Below are positions 15,581-23,800 of a stretch of DNA of 27,380 bases, one piece after another (position 1 is the stretch's first letter; each line of letters opens with the position of its first letter). The stretch covers positions 1 to 27,380 of the forward strand of contig CAXTSL010000035.1 in NCBI GenBank assembly GCA_964246975.1, written 5' to 3'. Source of the stretch: Glacieibacterium sp964246975 (GTDB taxonomy: Bacteria; Pseudomonadota; Alphaproteobacteria; Sphingomonadales; Sphingomonadaceae). A model generated the notes under the pieces. That model worked only from the letters and a program-made list of their open reading frames with translations. It made no database searches and had not been told where the DNA came from. The position numbers were made by a program, and so were the translations under genes.

Positions 15581-16164
15581 CGCTGCGCCCCGATCTCGCC
15601 GCCATCGCCGCCGTCGTGCCGCACGGCGCGCGCGTCCTCGATATCGGCTGCGGCGACGGTGCGCTGCTCGCGGCGTTGCGCGACGGCAAGGGTGTCGACG
15701 GCCGCGGCATCGAGCTGACGGCGGGCAATGTCGCGCTCGCCGTGGCGCGCGGGCTGTCGGTGGTGCAGGGCGACGCCGACGCCGACCTGGCCGACTATCC
15801 GGGCGACGCCTTCGACATGGCGATCCTGTCCGACACGCTGCAGGCGATGCGCGACCCCGCGCGGGTGCTCGGCGAGCTGCTCCGCATCGCCCGCCGCGCG
15901 GTCGTCAGCTTCCCGAATTTCGGTCACTGGCGGGTGCGTGCCTCGCTCGTCGTCGGTGGGCGGATGCCGGTGACGCGGACGCTGCCGGTGGCGTGGCATG
16001 CAACGAGCAACATCCATCTGTGCACCGTCGACGACTTCCGCGCGCTGACCCGCGCGCTGGGCATCGTCGCCGAGCGCGCCGTCTTCCTGAGCGGCGGGCG
16101 GGAAGTTTCAGCGCTCGCCAACCTGCGTGCCGAGCAGGCGTTGTTCGTCTTGCGGCGCGGCTGA
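15577..16164 (+). CDS. metW: Methionine biosynthesis protein MetW
   Basis: A 195-residue SAM-methyltransferase-fold protein that accompanies MetX in many proteobacteria and is needed for its full activity in several. Motif I VLDIGCGDGALLAAL is intact, followed by GRGIELTAGNVALAVARGLSVVQGDAD, the MetW block FDMAILSDTLQAMRDPARVL and the very conserved VVSFPNFGHWRVRASLVVGGRMPVT with WHATSNIHLCTVDDF. The GTG start at 15577 overlaps the stop of the GNAT gene by GTGA. The stop lies in a long inverted repeat shared with the convergent methyltransferase gene. Confidence 0.96.
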   Translation: MTLRPDLAAIAAVVPHGARVLDIGCGDGALLAALRDGKGVDGRGIELTAGNVALAVARGLSVVQGDADADLADYPGDAFDMAILSDTLQAMRDPARVLGELLRIARRAVVSFPNFGHWRVRASLVVGGRMPVTRTLPVAWHATSNIHLCTVDDFRALTRALGIVAERAVFLSGGREVSALANLRAEQALFVLRRG

Positions 16165-16197
16165 CGAAGCGTTTCGCGCGCGAACGCCGGTCGTCAG
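16161..16197. terminator. Bidirectional stem-loop between metW and the convergent methyltransferase gene
   Basis: CTGACGA (16161-16167) pairs with TCGTCAG (16191-16197), and inside it GCGTT pairs with AACGC, giving a long GC-rich hairpin. The stop codons of both convergent genes lie within the outer stem. There is no U-run, so termination, if any, may need other factors. mRNA 3'-end protection is another possible role. Confidence 0.45.
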
Positions 16198-16910
16198 TCG
16201 CGCGCCGCAGCCACTAACAGCCGCCCCGGCACCGCCGCGACCCGCCCCACAGGACGCAGGCCGTCGACCTTGCGTGCCGCCACCACATGCACCCCGCCGA
16301 GCGTCGGCGCATACCGCGCCAGGGTCCCCTCCAGCCACCGCAGCCGCGCGACAGGCGGGGCGGCGAGCGCGGTCGACCAATGCTCGACCTCGAACATCGC
16401 GCCCTCCAGCAGCCGCGTCAGGCCGCCACGTCCGTAAGGGTGGCCGCGCCCGAAGGGCAGCGCCTCGACCCGCGCCCACACCCCGGCGCGATTGGGGACG
16501 ACCAGGACGACACGCCCCGCCGGTGCCAGCACGCGCCACAGTTCGCGCAGCACGACGCGCGGCCGCTCGACGAGTTCGAGCGCGTGGATCAGCAGCGCGT
16601 CGTCGAACAGCGCGTCGCCGAACGGCAGCCGTTCTGGGTCGGCGACGGCGCAGCGATTGGCCATGGTCAGCGGCCAGCGCTGCGCGGTTTCGGCAATCAC
16701 CGCGACGCGCTCGTGGCGCAGGCCGTGGAGGCGCGTCAGCACCGGCGCGGTCTGCCCCAGCGCCAGCAGGCGGCTCGTCGCGCCGCGCCCGAGCAACGGC
16801 CGCACGGCGGCACTGAGCAGCCGCGCCGCCTCGCGCCCGGGCGGCGTCGCGTACCAGTCGACGATCTCCGCCTCGTCGTCGGGCTGGGGCTCGGGTTCCG
16901 CTGCGGCCAT
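16194..16910 (-). CDS. Class I SAM-dependent methyltransferase-like protein
   Basis: A 238-residue protein of the methyltransferase 11 type often found beside glyoxalase II genes in alphaproteobacteria. It starts MAAAEPEPQPDDEAEIVDWY and has the helix GREAARLLSAAVRPLL. Motif I is degenerate: RLLALGQTAPVLTRL replaces the usual DLGCGTG. Later motifs are clearer: AVADPERLPFGDALFDDALLIHALELVERP and LRELWRVLAPAGRVVLVVPNRAGVWAR. The C-terminus has PYGRGGLTRLLEGAMFEVEHW. Loss of the glycine-rich SAM loop makes catalysis uncertain. ATG 16910 was chosen by the acidic family-like N-terminus. It is convergent with metW and divergent from the peroxiredoxin gene. Confidence 0.85.
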   Translation of the reverse strand: MAAAEPEPQPDDEAEIVDWYATPPGREAARLLSAAVRPLLGRGATSRLLALGQTAPVLTRLHGLRHERVAVIAETAQRWPLTMANRCAVADPERLPFGDALFDDALLIHALELVERPRVVLRELWRVLAPAGRVVLVVPNRAGVWARVEALPFGRGHPYGRGGLTRLLEGAMFEVEHWSTALAAPPVARLRWLEGTLARYAPTLGGVHVVAARKVDGLRPVGRVAAVPGRLLVAAARD

Positions 16911-16998
16911 CGGTCCCTCGCGCGCGCGGCATTCACGGCTGGCGCTTGCCTGCCAGTGTTTGCTACCAGCGCCGGGCAACAGCAAGGAGCCATGCGCC

Positions 16999-17550
<552 letters not shown>

Positions 17551-17564
17551 GCCCGCTTCGCCTG

Positions 17565-17677
17565 TGGCATCGTCACCCCCGCGAAGGCGGGGGCCCAGCC
17601 CTCCTCAAAAAGATTGGCCGGCTGCGCCGAAGTTTTTTTGAATGAGGGGCTGGGTCCCCGCCTTCGCGGGGATGCCA
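17565..17677. repeat. Palindromic element family B, intergenic copy
   Basis: The left arm CCCCGCGAAGGCGGGG with flanking CCCAGCC and the right arm GGGTCCCCGCCTTCGCGGGG are inverted copies. The outer ends TGGCAT and ATGCCA also pair. The core contains a conserved GGCTGCGCCG followed by AGTTTTTTT. A second copy, with the same arms and core, lies at 22216-22322 inside valS. This copy fills the 3' space between two convergent genes and could work as a terminator in both directions. Confidence 0.92.
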
Positions 17678-17706
17678 AGAAGTTGGGGGCATTGACCCCC
17701 CGCAAT

Positions 17707-18708
17707 CTATTTCTCGTCCGAGTAGATTGCCACCATCGGCTTCGACGCCGACGAAACCCGGCCCCGGTACATGCCCGGCGTGTTGAACGACCAGCCCATG
17801 GTGCCGTCGGGGCCGACGACGATGACCCCGCCGTCGCCGCCCATCGCCTTCAGCTCGCCCTGGATCACCGCGTCGGCGGCCTGCTGGATACCCTCGCCCT
17901 TGAGGCGCACCCGCGCGCAGATCTCGTGCGCGACGCCTTCGCGAATGAAATATTCGCCCGAGCCGGTCGCCGAGACGGCGCAGGCGCGGTCGTCGGCGTA
18001 GGTGCCCGCCCCGATGATCGGCGAGTCGCCGATGCGCCCCCAGCGCTTGCCGGTCAGGCCCCCGGTCGACGTGCCGGCGGCGACGTGGCCGCTCGTGTCG
18101 CGCGCCACCGCGCCGACGGTGCCGTACTTGAGGTTGCGGTCGAAGACCTGCGCGCCCTTCACCGCCGCCGCCTTCATCGCCTGGAGCTGCTGCCAGCGCT
18201 CCTCGGTGCGGAAATAGCCCGGCTCGACCTGTTCGAGGCCGTGCTCGACCGCGAACACGTCGGCACCGTCGCGCGCCAGCAGGACGTGCGGCGACTGCTC
18301 CATCACTGCGCGCGCGAGGCTGATCGGGTTCCTGGTCCGCGTCGCCCCCGCGACCGAACCGGCGCGGCGGTCCGTACCGTCCATGATCGCCGCGTCGAGT
18401 TCGTTGCGCCCCTCGAAGGTGAACACCGCGCCCTTGCCGGCGTTGAAGTGCGGGTCGTCCTCCAGCACGCGGATCGCCGCCTCGACCGCGTCGAGCGCGC
18501 TCCCCTGTCGCGCCAGCACGCCCGCGCCGGTCTCGAGCGCGCGGGTCAGCGCGGCGCGGTAGGCGGCGTCCTTCTCGGGCGTCATCGCGGCGCGCTCCAT
18601 CACCCCCGCGCCGCCGTGAATGACGAGCGACCAGCGCGGCGCTGCGTCGGCGTGCACGGTCATTGCCAACCCTTGGGCGAGCAGTCCGGCGAGCAGCAAC
18701 AGGCGCAT
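17707..18708 (-). CDS. iaaA: Exported isoaspartyl peptidase / L-asparaginase (Ntn hydrolase)
   Basis: A 333-residue plant-type asparaginase precursor that hydrolyses beta-aspartyl dipeptides and L-asparagine after self-cleavage. MRLLLLAGLLAQGLAMTVHADA is a signal peptide, so the enzyme is probably periplasmic. The alpha subunit begins with WSLVIHGGAGVM and includes DDPHFNAGKGAVFTFEG. The autoproteolysis site is Gly196-Thr197 in LKYGTVGAVARD, with Thr197 as the new N-terminal nucleophile. Substrate residues are seen in GRIGDSPIIGAGTYAD and SATGSGEYFIRE. Length and order match the family. It is convergent with the peroxiredoxin gene, and its start is about 97 bases from a divergent tRNA gene. 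Confidence 0.94.
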   Translation of the reverse strand: MRLLLLAGLLAQGLAMTVHADAAPRWSLVIHGGAGVMERAAMTPEKDAAYRAALTRALETGAGVLARQGSALDAVEAAIRVLEDDPHFNAGKGAVFTFEGRNELDAAIMDGTDRRAGSVAGATRTRNPISLARAVMEQSPHVLLARDGADVFAVEHGLEQVEPGYFRTEERWQQLQAMKAAAVKGAQVFDRNLKYGTVGAVARDTSGHVAAGTSTGGLTGKRWGRIGDSPIIGAGTYADDRACAVSATGSGEYFIREGVAHEICARVRLKGEGIQQAADAVIQGELKAMGGDGGVIVVGPDGTMGWSFNTPGMYRGRVSSASKPMVAIYSDEK

Positions 18709-18804
18709 GGCGTTTTGGCCCTGGATAAAGTCATGGCACGCTGCCTAGCCCGCCATTGACCGGCGGCCAACCCCCGGCCTATATCGCCGCCCTTCGCCGG
18801 GTAT

Positions 18805-18881
18805 GGCGGGGTAGCTCAGCTGGTTAGAGCACGGGAATCATAATCCTGGGGTCGGGGGTTCAAGTCCCTCTCCCGCTACCA
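18805..18881 (+). tRNA. tRNA-Met (anticodon CAT)
   Basis: A full 77-nt cloverleaf: acceptor GGCGGGG pairing with TCCCGCT (including two G-U pairs), D-arm GCTC/GAGC, anticodon stem CGGGA/TCCTG with loop ATCATAA (CAT), T-stem GGGGG/CCCTC with loop TTCAAGT, discriminator A and encoded CCA. The body resembles elongator tRNA-Met of alphaproteobacteria as I recall it. A lysidine-modified tRNA-Ile2 has the same genomic anticodon and is the alternative. Confidence 0.95.
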
Positions 18882-18907
18882 TACCCCCTTCAGCCTGACG
18901 CAGACGT

Positions 18908-19066
18908 TCAGCGCGGCGCGGGCGGCGCGCCGTTCGGCGGCACCGGCTGTGCCACGGTCTGCGCCGGTCGGTGCTGCCAGGTTTTCGAACTGATCCGCGC
19001 GACATAGGCAACGACGACGACGACGACGATGATCAGCGCGAGAACGGCAAGGCGGCGCGGGGTCAC
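18908..19066 (-). CDS. Small single-span membrane protein, 52 residues
   Basis: The protein starts VTPRRLAVLALIIVVVVVVA (GTG read as Met) and is an N-in anchor: two arginines, one long hydrophobic helix, then a soluble tail rich in Pro and Gln ending NGAPPAPR. A GAGGAG sequence ten bases before the GTG at 19066 supports this start; the open frame continues upstream but the extra residues lack any signal. No family is recognised. It lies between the tRNA gene and the divergent exported protein gene. The valine run is encoded by a CGACGACGA-type microsatellite (19011-19029), so low-complexity artefact must be kept in mind. Confidence 0.55.
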   Translation of the reverse strand: MTPRRLAVLALIIVVVVVVAYVARISSKTWQHRPAQTVAQPVPPNGAPPAPR

Positions 19067-19205
19067 TGCGAACGAACTCCTCGGAATTGTACCAGCCAAC
19101 GCATCAGGCCGATGCAAGGCCATGCGCCACCGCGATTTATTTGTGCGCCTTGGCACGCTATGCGGCCCCGCCTAAGGTCGGCGGACGATGTCGGGGACCG
19201 AATCC

Positions 19206-19823
19206 ATGTTGAAGCATTTCACCGTCGCGGCACTGTTGCTGACTGCGACCGCCACCAGCGCCGCGCTGATGGGGCAGGCCGCCGCGCCCGTCCTCGTGCG
19301 CGGCACCATCGTGTCGCTCGACGGCATGATGCTGCGCCTGACCGCAAGGGACGGCAGCGCAAGGACGGTGGTGCTCGCGCCCGCCACCAACGTCGCGACG
19401 ACCTCGGTGATCGGCATCGACGCGATCAAGGCCAACAGCTTCATCGGCACCGCCGCCGAGCCCGGCAAGGACGGCAGCCTGCGCGCCACCGAAGTTCACG
19501 TCTTCCCCGAGGCGATGCGCGGTCTCGGCGAAGGCCACCGCCCATGGGACCTGAGCAAGACCAGCTCGATGACCAATGGCAACGTCCGTACCGTCGGCAA
19601 GCCGCGCCACGGCAAGGGCCGTGAGTTGATCGTCGATTACCAGGGCGGGCAACAGACCGTCGTCGTACCGCTCAGCGTGCCGATCGTCGCCTTCGCGGCA
19701 GGCAGCCTCGTCGACCTCAAGCCCGGTGCCCGCGTCTTCGCGGTCACCCGCGCCGGGGCCGATGGCGCCCTCGCCACCAACCAACTCGTCGTCGGCGCGA
19801 ACGGTTCGACGCCGCCGATGTAG
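19206..19823 (+). CDS. Exported protein of unknown function with repeated beta-barrel-like segments
   Basis: About 205 residues. MLKHFTVAALLLTATATSAA followed by LMGQAAA is a clear signal peptide, so the product is periplasmic or surface-bound. The mature part has short beta-strand segments such as VRGTIVSLDGMMLRLTARDG and LIVDYQGGQQTVVVPLSVPI, with the pattern of small OB-like DUF5666-type domains; that match is tentative. A central insert carries HVFPEAMRGLGEGHRPWDLS. An in-frame ATG at 19188 would add six residues; 19206 gives the better signal peptide. The final codons and stop (PPM, TAG) lie inside the first unit of a 28-bp tandem repeat. The 2OG-oxygenase gene follows on the same strand. 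Confidence 0.8.
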   Translation: MLKHFTVAALLLTATATSAALMGQAAAPVLVRGTIVSLDGMMLRLTARDGSARTVVLAPATNVATTSVIGIDAIKANSFIGTAAEPGKDGSLRATEVHVFPEAMRGLGEGHRPWDLSKTSSMTNGNVRTVGKPRHGKGRELIVDYQGGQQTVVVPLSVPIVAFAAGSLVDLKPGARVFAVTRAGADGALATNQLVVGANGSTPPM

Positions 19824-19894
19824 CGCCGCGAGGCGCGCGCCGCCGATGTAGCGCCGCGAGGCGCGCGCCGCCGATGTAGCGCCGCAGGGCGCGC
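19811..19894. repeat. Three tandem 28-bp units, each with a GNRA-like hairpin
   Basis: The unit GCCGCCGATGTAGCGCCGCG plus AGGCGCGC is repeated at 19811-19838, 19839-19866 and 19867-19894, the last with two base changes. Each unit holds a GCGCC stem, a four-base loop (GCGA, GCGA, GCAG) and GGCGC. The first unit includes the last codons and TAG stop of the upstream gene, so the 3' end of that gene seems to have been triplicated locally. Confidence 0.95.
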
Positions 19895-19911
19895 GCCGCT
19901 AGAACGCCCGC

Positions 19912-20829
19912 ATGAGCCTTGTCGATATCCGCCCGATCCCCTTGTCGCTCGTCGACACCGACCTGCCCGCCGCCGCTGCGGCGTTCGGGGATGCCTTCGC
20001 GCGGACCGGCTTCGCGGTGGTCGCCGACCACGGCATCGCGCCCGACGTCATCGACCGCGCGCTGAGCGCGACCAAGGCGTTCTTCGCGCTGCCCGAGACC
20101 GTCAAGCGCCGCTATCACATCGTCGGGCAGGGCGGGGCGCGCGGCCTGACGCCGTTCGGCATCGAGACCGCCAAGGACGCAGCGACGAGCGATCTCAAGG
20201 AGTTTTGGCACACCGGGCGCGAGTTGCCGCTGGGGCACCCCTATCGCGCGGTGATGCAGGACAATGTCTGGCCCGCCGAGGTGCCCGCCTTCCACGATGC
20301 CGTGCTGGCGCTCTACGATGCCCTCGATGCCGCCGGACGCCGCGTGCTGCGCGCCATCGCGGTGCATCTGGGACAAGCGGCGGACTTTTTCGAGGATCCG
20401 GTGCACGACGGCAATTCGGTGCTGCGCCTGCTGCACTACCCGCCGGTGGCGGGCGATGCGCCGGGCATCCGCGCCGGGGCGCACGAGGATATCAATGTCA
20501 TCACCCTGCTGCTCGGGGCCGAGGAGGCCGGGCTGCAACTCCTCGATCGCAGCGGCGCGTGGCACGACATCGACGCGCCGCCGGGCAGCGTCGTCTGCAA
20601 TATCGGCGACATGTTGCAACGCCTGACCGGCGGCCGCCTGCCGTCGACGACCCACCGCGTCGTCAACCCCGCGGCGGCGCGGCGTGGCGTGGCGCGCTAT
20701 TCGACGCCGTATTTCCTGCACTTCCGCCCCGATTACCTGATCGAGACGCTGCCGGGCGGAACGCCCGCGCCGCCGATCACCGCGCATGATTTTCTGATGC
20801 TGCGGCTGCGCGAGATCAAGCTGCTGTAG
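19912..20829 (+). CDS. Isopenicillin-N-synthase-like 2-oxoglutarate/Fe(II) oxygenase
   Basis: A 305-residue non-haem iron oxygenase of the IPNS/DIOX family. The N-terminal DIOX_N region shows FARTGFAVVADHGIAPDVID and ATKAFFALPETVKRRYHI. The jelly-roll core supplies the iron triad: His191 and Asp193 in AHEDINVITLLLG, and His248 in LPSTTHRVV. Arg262 and Ser264 in RYSTPYFLH would bind the 2-oxoglutarate carboxylate. ATG 19912 fits the family start. Bacterial members act on many small molecules, and the substrate is not evident from context: no biosynthetic cluster surrounds it. It follows the exported protein gene after the tandem repeat and converges on valS. Confidence 0.92.
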   Translation: MSLVDIRPIPLSLVDTDLPAAAAAFGDAFARTGFAVVADHGIAPDVIDRALSATKAFFALPETVKRRYHIVGQGGARGLTPFGIETAKDAATSDLKEFWHTGRELPLGHPYRAVMQDNVWPAEVPAFHDAVLALYDALDAAGRRVLRAIAVHLGQAADFFEDPVHDGNSVLRLLHYPPVAGDAPGIRAGAHEDINVITLLLGAEEAGLQLLDRSGAWHDIDAPPGSVVCNIGDMLQRLTGGRLPSTTHRVVNPAAARRGVARYSTPYFLHFRPDYLIETLPGGTPAPPITAHDFLMLRLREIKLL

Positions 20830-20863
20830 GGGCTCGGCCCCGCCGTGGGCTGAGAGCGCCCCG

Positions 20864-23800
20864 CTACCCCAGCCGCTCCAGCGCCGCGCGCAGCCGCTCG
20901 GCCTCCGCGCCGCGCGCTGCCATGTCGGCGCGCGCCTTGTCGACCGCCTCGGGTTTGGCGCGCTCGACGAAGCCCGGCGAGGCAAGGCGGCCGGCCAGCC
21001 CGTCGCGGTCCTTCTCGGCGGCCAGCGCATTCTTTTCGAGGCGGGCGCGCTCGGCGGCGAGGTCGATGACGCCTTCGAGGGGCAGCGTGTAGGTCGCACC
21101 GCCGTGGATGACCTGAACGCCGCCGCCGGTCGCCGCGCCTGCGCTGACCCGCGCCAGCCACGCCAGCGACGGCGCATGCGTCTCGAGCCGGGCCAGCGTC
21201 GCGGCATCGGCATCGGCGACGGTGAAAATCAGCTTCGCCCCCGGCGGCACGTTGACCTCGGTGCGCGCCGAGCGGATCGCCGAGACGAGGCCGATCAGCC
21301 AGTCGATTTCGGCGGCGGGGTCGTCTTCCTCTCCCGTCCCGTCATGCTGGCGAACGCCAGCATCCACTTCCGGGTCGAGCGGTTGCTCCCTCGTTGCGCC
21401 CGACGCTGGATGCTGGCGTTCGCCAGCATGACGGGGGGGGGAGTCTGGCCACTGCGCCAAGATCAGGTCGTAGGGCCGGTCCCCCAACTTATGCCACAGC
21501 TCCTCGGTGATGAACGGCATGACCGGGTGAAGCAGCACGAGGATCTGGTCGAGCGCCCAGCCCGCGACCGCGCGCGTCTCGGCGGCGACGGCGGCGTCCG
21601 CGCCTTCGGCGAGCAGCGGCTTGGTCAGTTCGAGATACCAGTCGCAAAAGCGGCTCCAGACGAACTGGTACGCGGTCTCGGCATAGTCGTCGAAGCGGAA
21701 CGCGGCGATCGCAGCGTCGAGCGCGGCGGTGGTTTTCGCCACCTCCCCGACGATCCAGCGGTTGACCGCATGCGTCGCGGGCGGGGCCGCGATGCTGGCC
21801 GACGCGCCGATGCCGTTCGACTGGCAGAAGCGCGCGGCGTTCCACAGCTTGGTGGCGAAGTTGCGGTAGCCCTCGACGCGGCGCTCGTCGAGCTTGATGT
21901 CGCGCCCCTGCGTCTCCATCGCTGTCAGCGTCAAGCGCAGCGCATCGGCCCCGTATCTGTCGATCAGCACCAGCGGGTCGATGGTGTTGCCCTTCGACTT
22001 CGACATCTTCGCGCCCGACGCATCGCGCACGAGACCGTGGCAATAGACTGTCCTGAAAGGCACTTCGCCCATGAAGTGCAGGCCCTGCATCATCATGCGG
22101 GCGACCCAGAAGAAGATGATGTCGAAGCCGGTGACGAGGACGTCGCCGGGGTAGTGGCGGGCGAGCATGGTTCCGCCGTTGCCGCTCTTTCTTTCGTCGT
22201 CGCCGCTTTTTCTTTCGTCATCCCCGCGAAGGCGGGGACCCAGCCCGCTTCGCAAAGAATTGTCGTCGGCTGCGCCGGAGTTTTTTGAAGAGGACTGGGT
22301 CCGCGCCTGCGCGGGGATGACGGCGGGCGCGGCAGCATCGGGCCAGCCGAGCGTGCCGAAGGGCCAGAGGGCGGAGGAGAACCACGTGTCGAGGACGTCC
22401 GGGTCTTGAAACAATGCAATTGTGTTTCCGCCGCCGATAGCTTCTGCTTGGGTACGGTCGGCAACCAATACGATCTCGGGATTCGGATTCGCGTCGGACG
22501 TATAATAACGTCGGGCAGTCTCAATCATTTCGATCTCGTTCAGCGCAACAAAGAAGCAACTATCTTCGGGCCGGTCGGCCTTCCGGCGAAATAGCTCGTC
22601 GTTAAAATATGCGATCACCCGCGTCCCGTCCGGCAATGTGATCACGGGAGGCCCATACCACGCCGGAATCCGGTGCCCCCACCACAGCTGCCGCGACACG
22701 CACCACGGCTGGATATTCTCCATCCAGTTAAAGTAGGTCTTCTCCCACGTCCTGGGCACGAACTGCGTCCGCCCGTCGCGCACCGCGTTGAGCGCCGGAC
22801 CCGCCAGCGTGGCGGCATCGACGTACCATTGGTCGGTCAGCCACGGCTCGATGACGACGCCCGAGCGGTCGCCGTAGGGCATCTGGATGGTCTTGGCCTC
22901 GACGCTGACAACCAGCCCGAGCGCGTCGAGATCGGCGACGATGGCGTCGCGCGCCGCCTCGCGCGTCAGGCCGACATACTTGTCCGGCACGCCTTGCGCC
23001 GCGACGATGTTCGCCTCGGCATCGAGGATGTTGATCCAGCCGATCGCCTTGTGGCGCTCGTAAACCTGCCAGTCGTTGAAATCATGCGCCGGGGTGATCT
23101 TGACCGCGCCGCTGCCGAGTTCGGGATCGGCCCAGTTGTCGGCGATGACGGGAATCAGTCGGCCGGTCAGCGGGTGCGCGATCTGCTTGCCGACCATCGC
23201 GGCATAACGTTCGTCCTTCGGGTTCACCGCGACGGCGGTATCGCCGAGCATCGTCTCGGGGCGCGTCGTCGCAACGACGAGCGACTCCGACCCGTCGGCG
23301 AGCGGATAGCGGATATGGGTGAAGCTGCCCTGCACCTCGCGCGGCTCGACCTCGAGGTCGCTGATTGCGGTCTTGAGCTTGGGATCCCAGTTGACCAGCC
23401 GCTTGGCGCGGTAGAGCAGCCCCTCGCGGTGCAGGTCGACGAAGACCTTGGTGACTGCCTTCGAAAACCCCTCGTCCATCGTGAAGCGTTCGTGCGCCCA
23501 GTCGCAGCTCGCGCCGAGCCGCCGCAACTGGCGGGTGATCGTGCTGCCGCTCGTCGCCTTCCATTCCCAGACGTTGGCGAGGAACGCCTCGCGGCCCATC
23601 TCGATGCGCTTGAGGCCCTGGCTGGCGATGGCGCGCTCGACGACCATCTGCGTCGCGATGCCGGCATGATCGGTGCCGACTACCCACAGCGCGTCGCGGC
23701 CCTTGAGGCGGTGATAGCGGATCAGCACGTCCTGCAGCGTGTTGTCGAGCGCGTGGCCGATGTGCAGCGAGCCCGTGACGTTGGGCGGCGGGATGACGAT

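Noticed and set aside
18805..18881. An integration site at the tRNA-Met gene
   Set aside because: No duplicated tRNA 3' end, integrase or foreign cargo was seen on either side.
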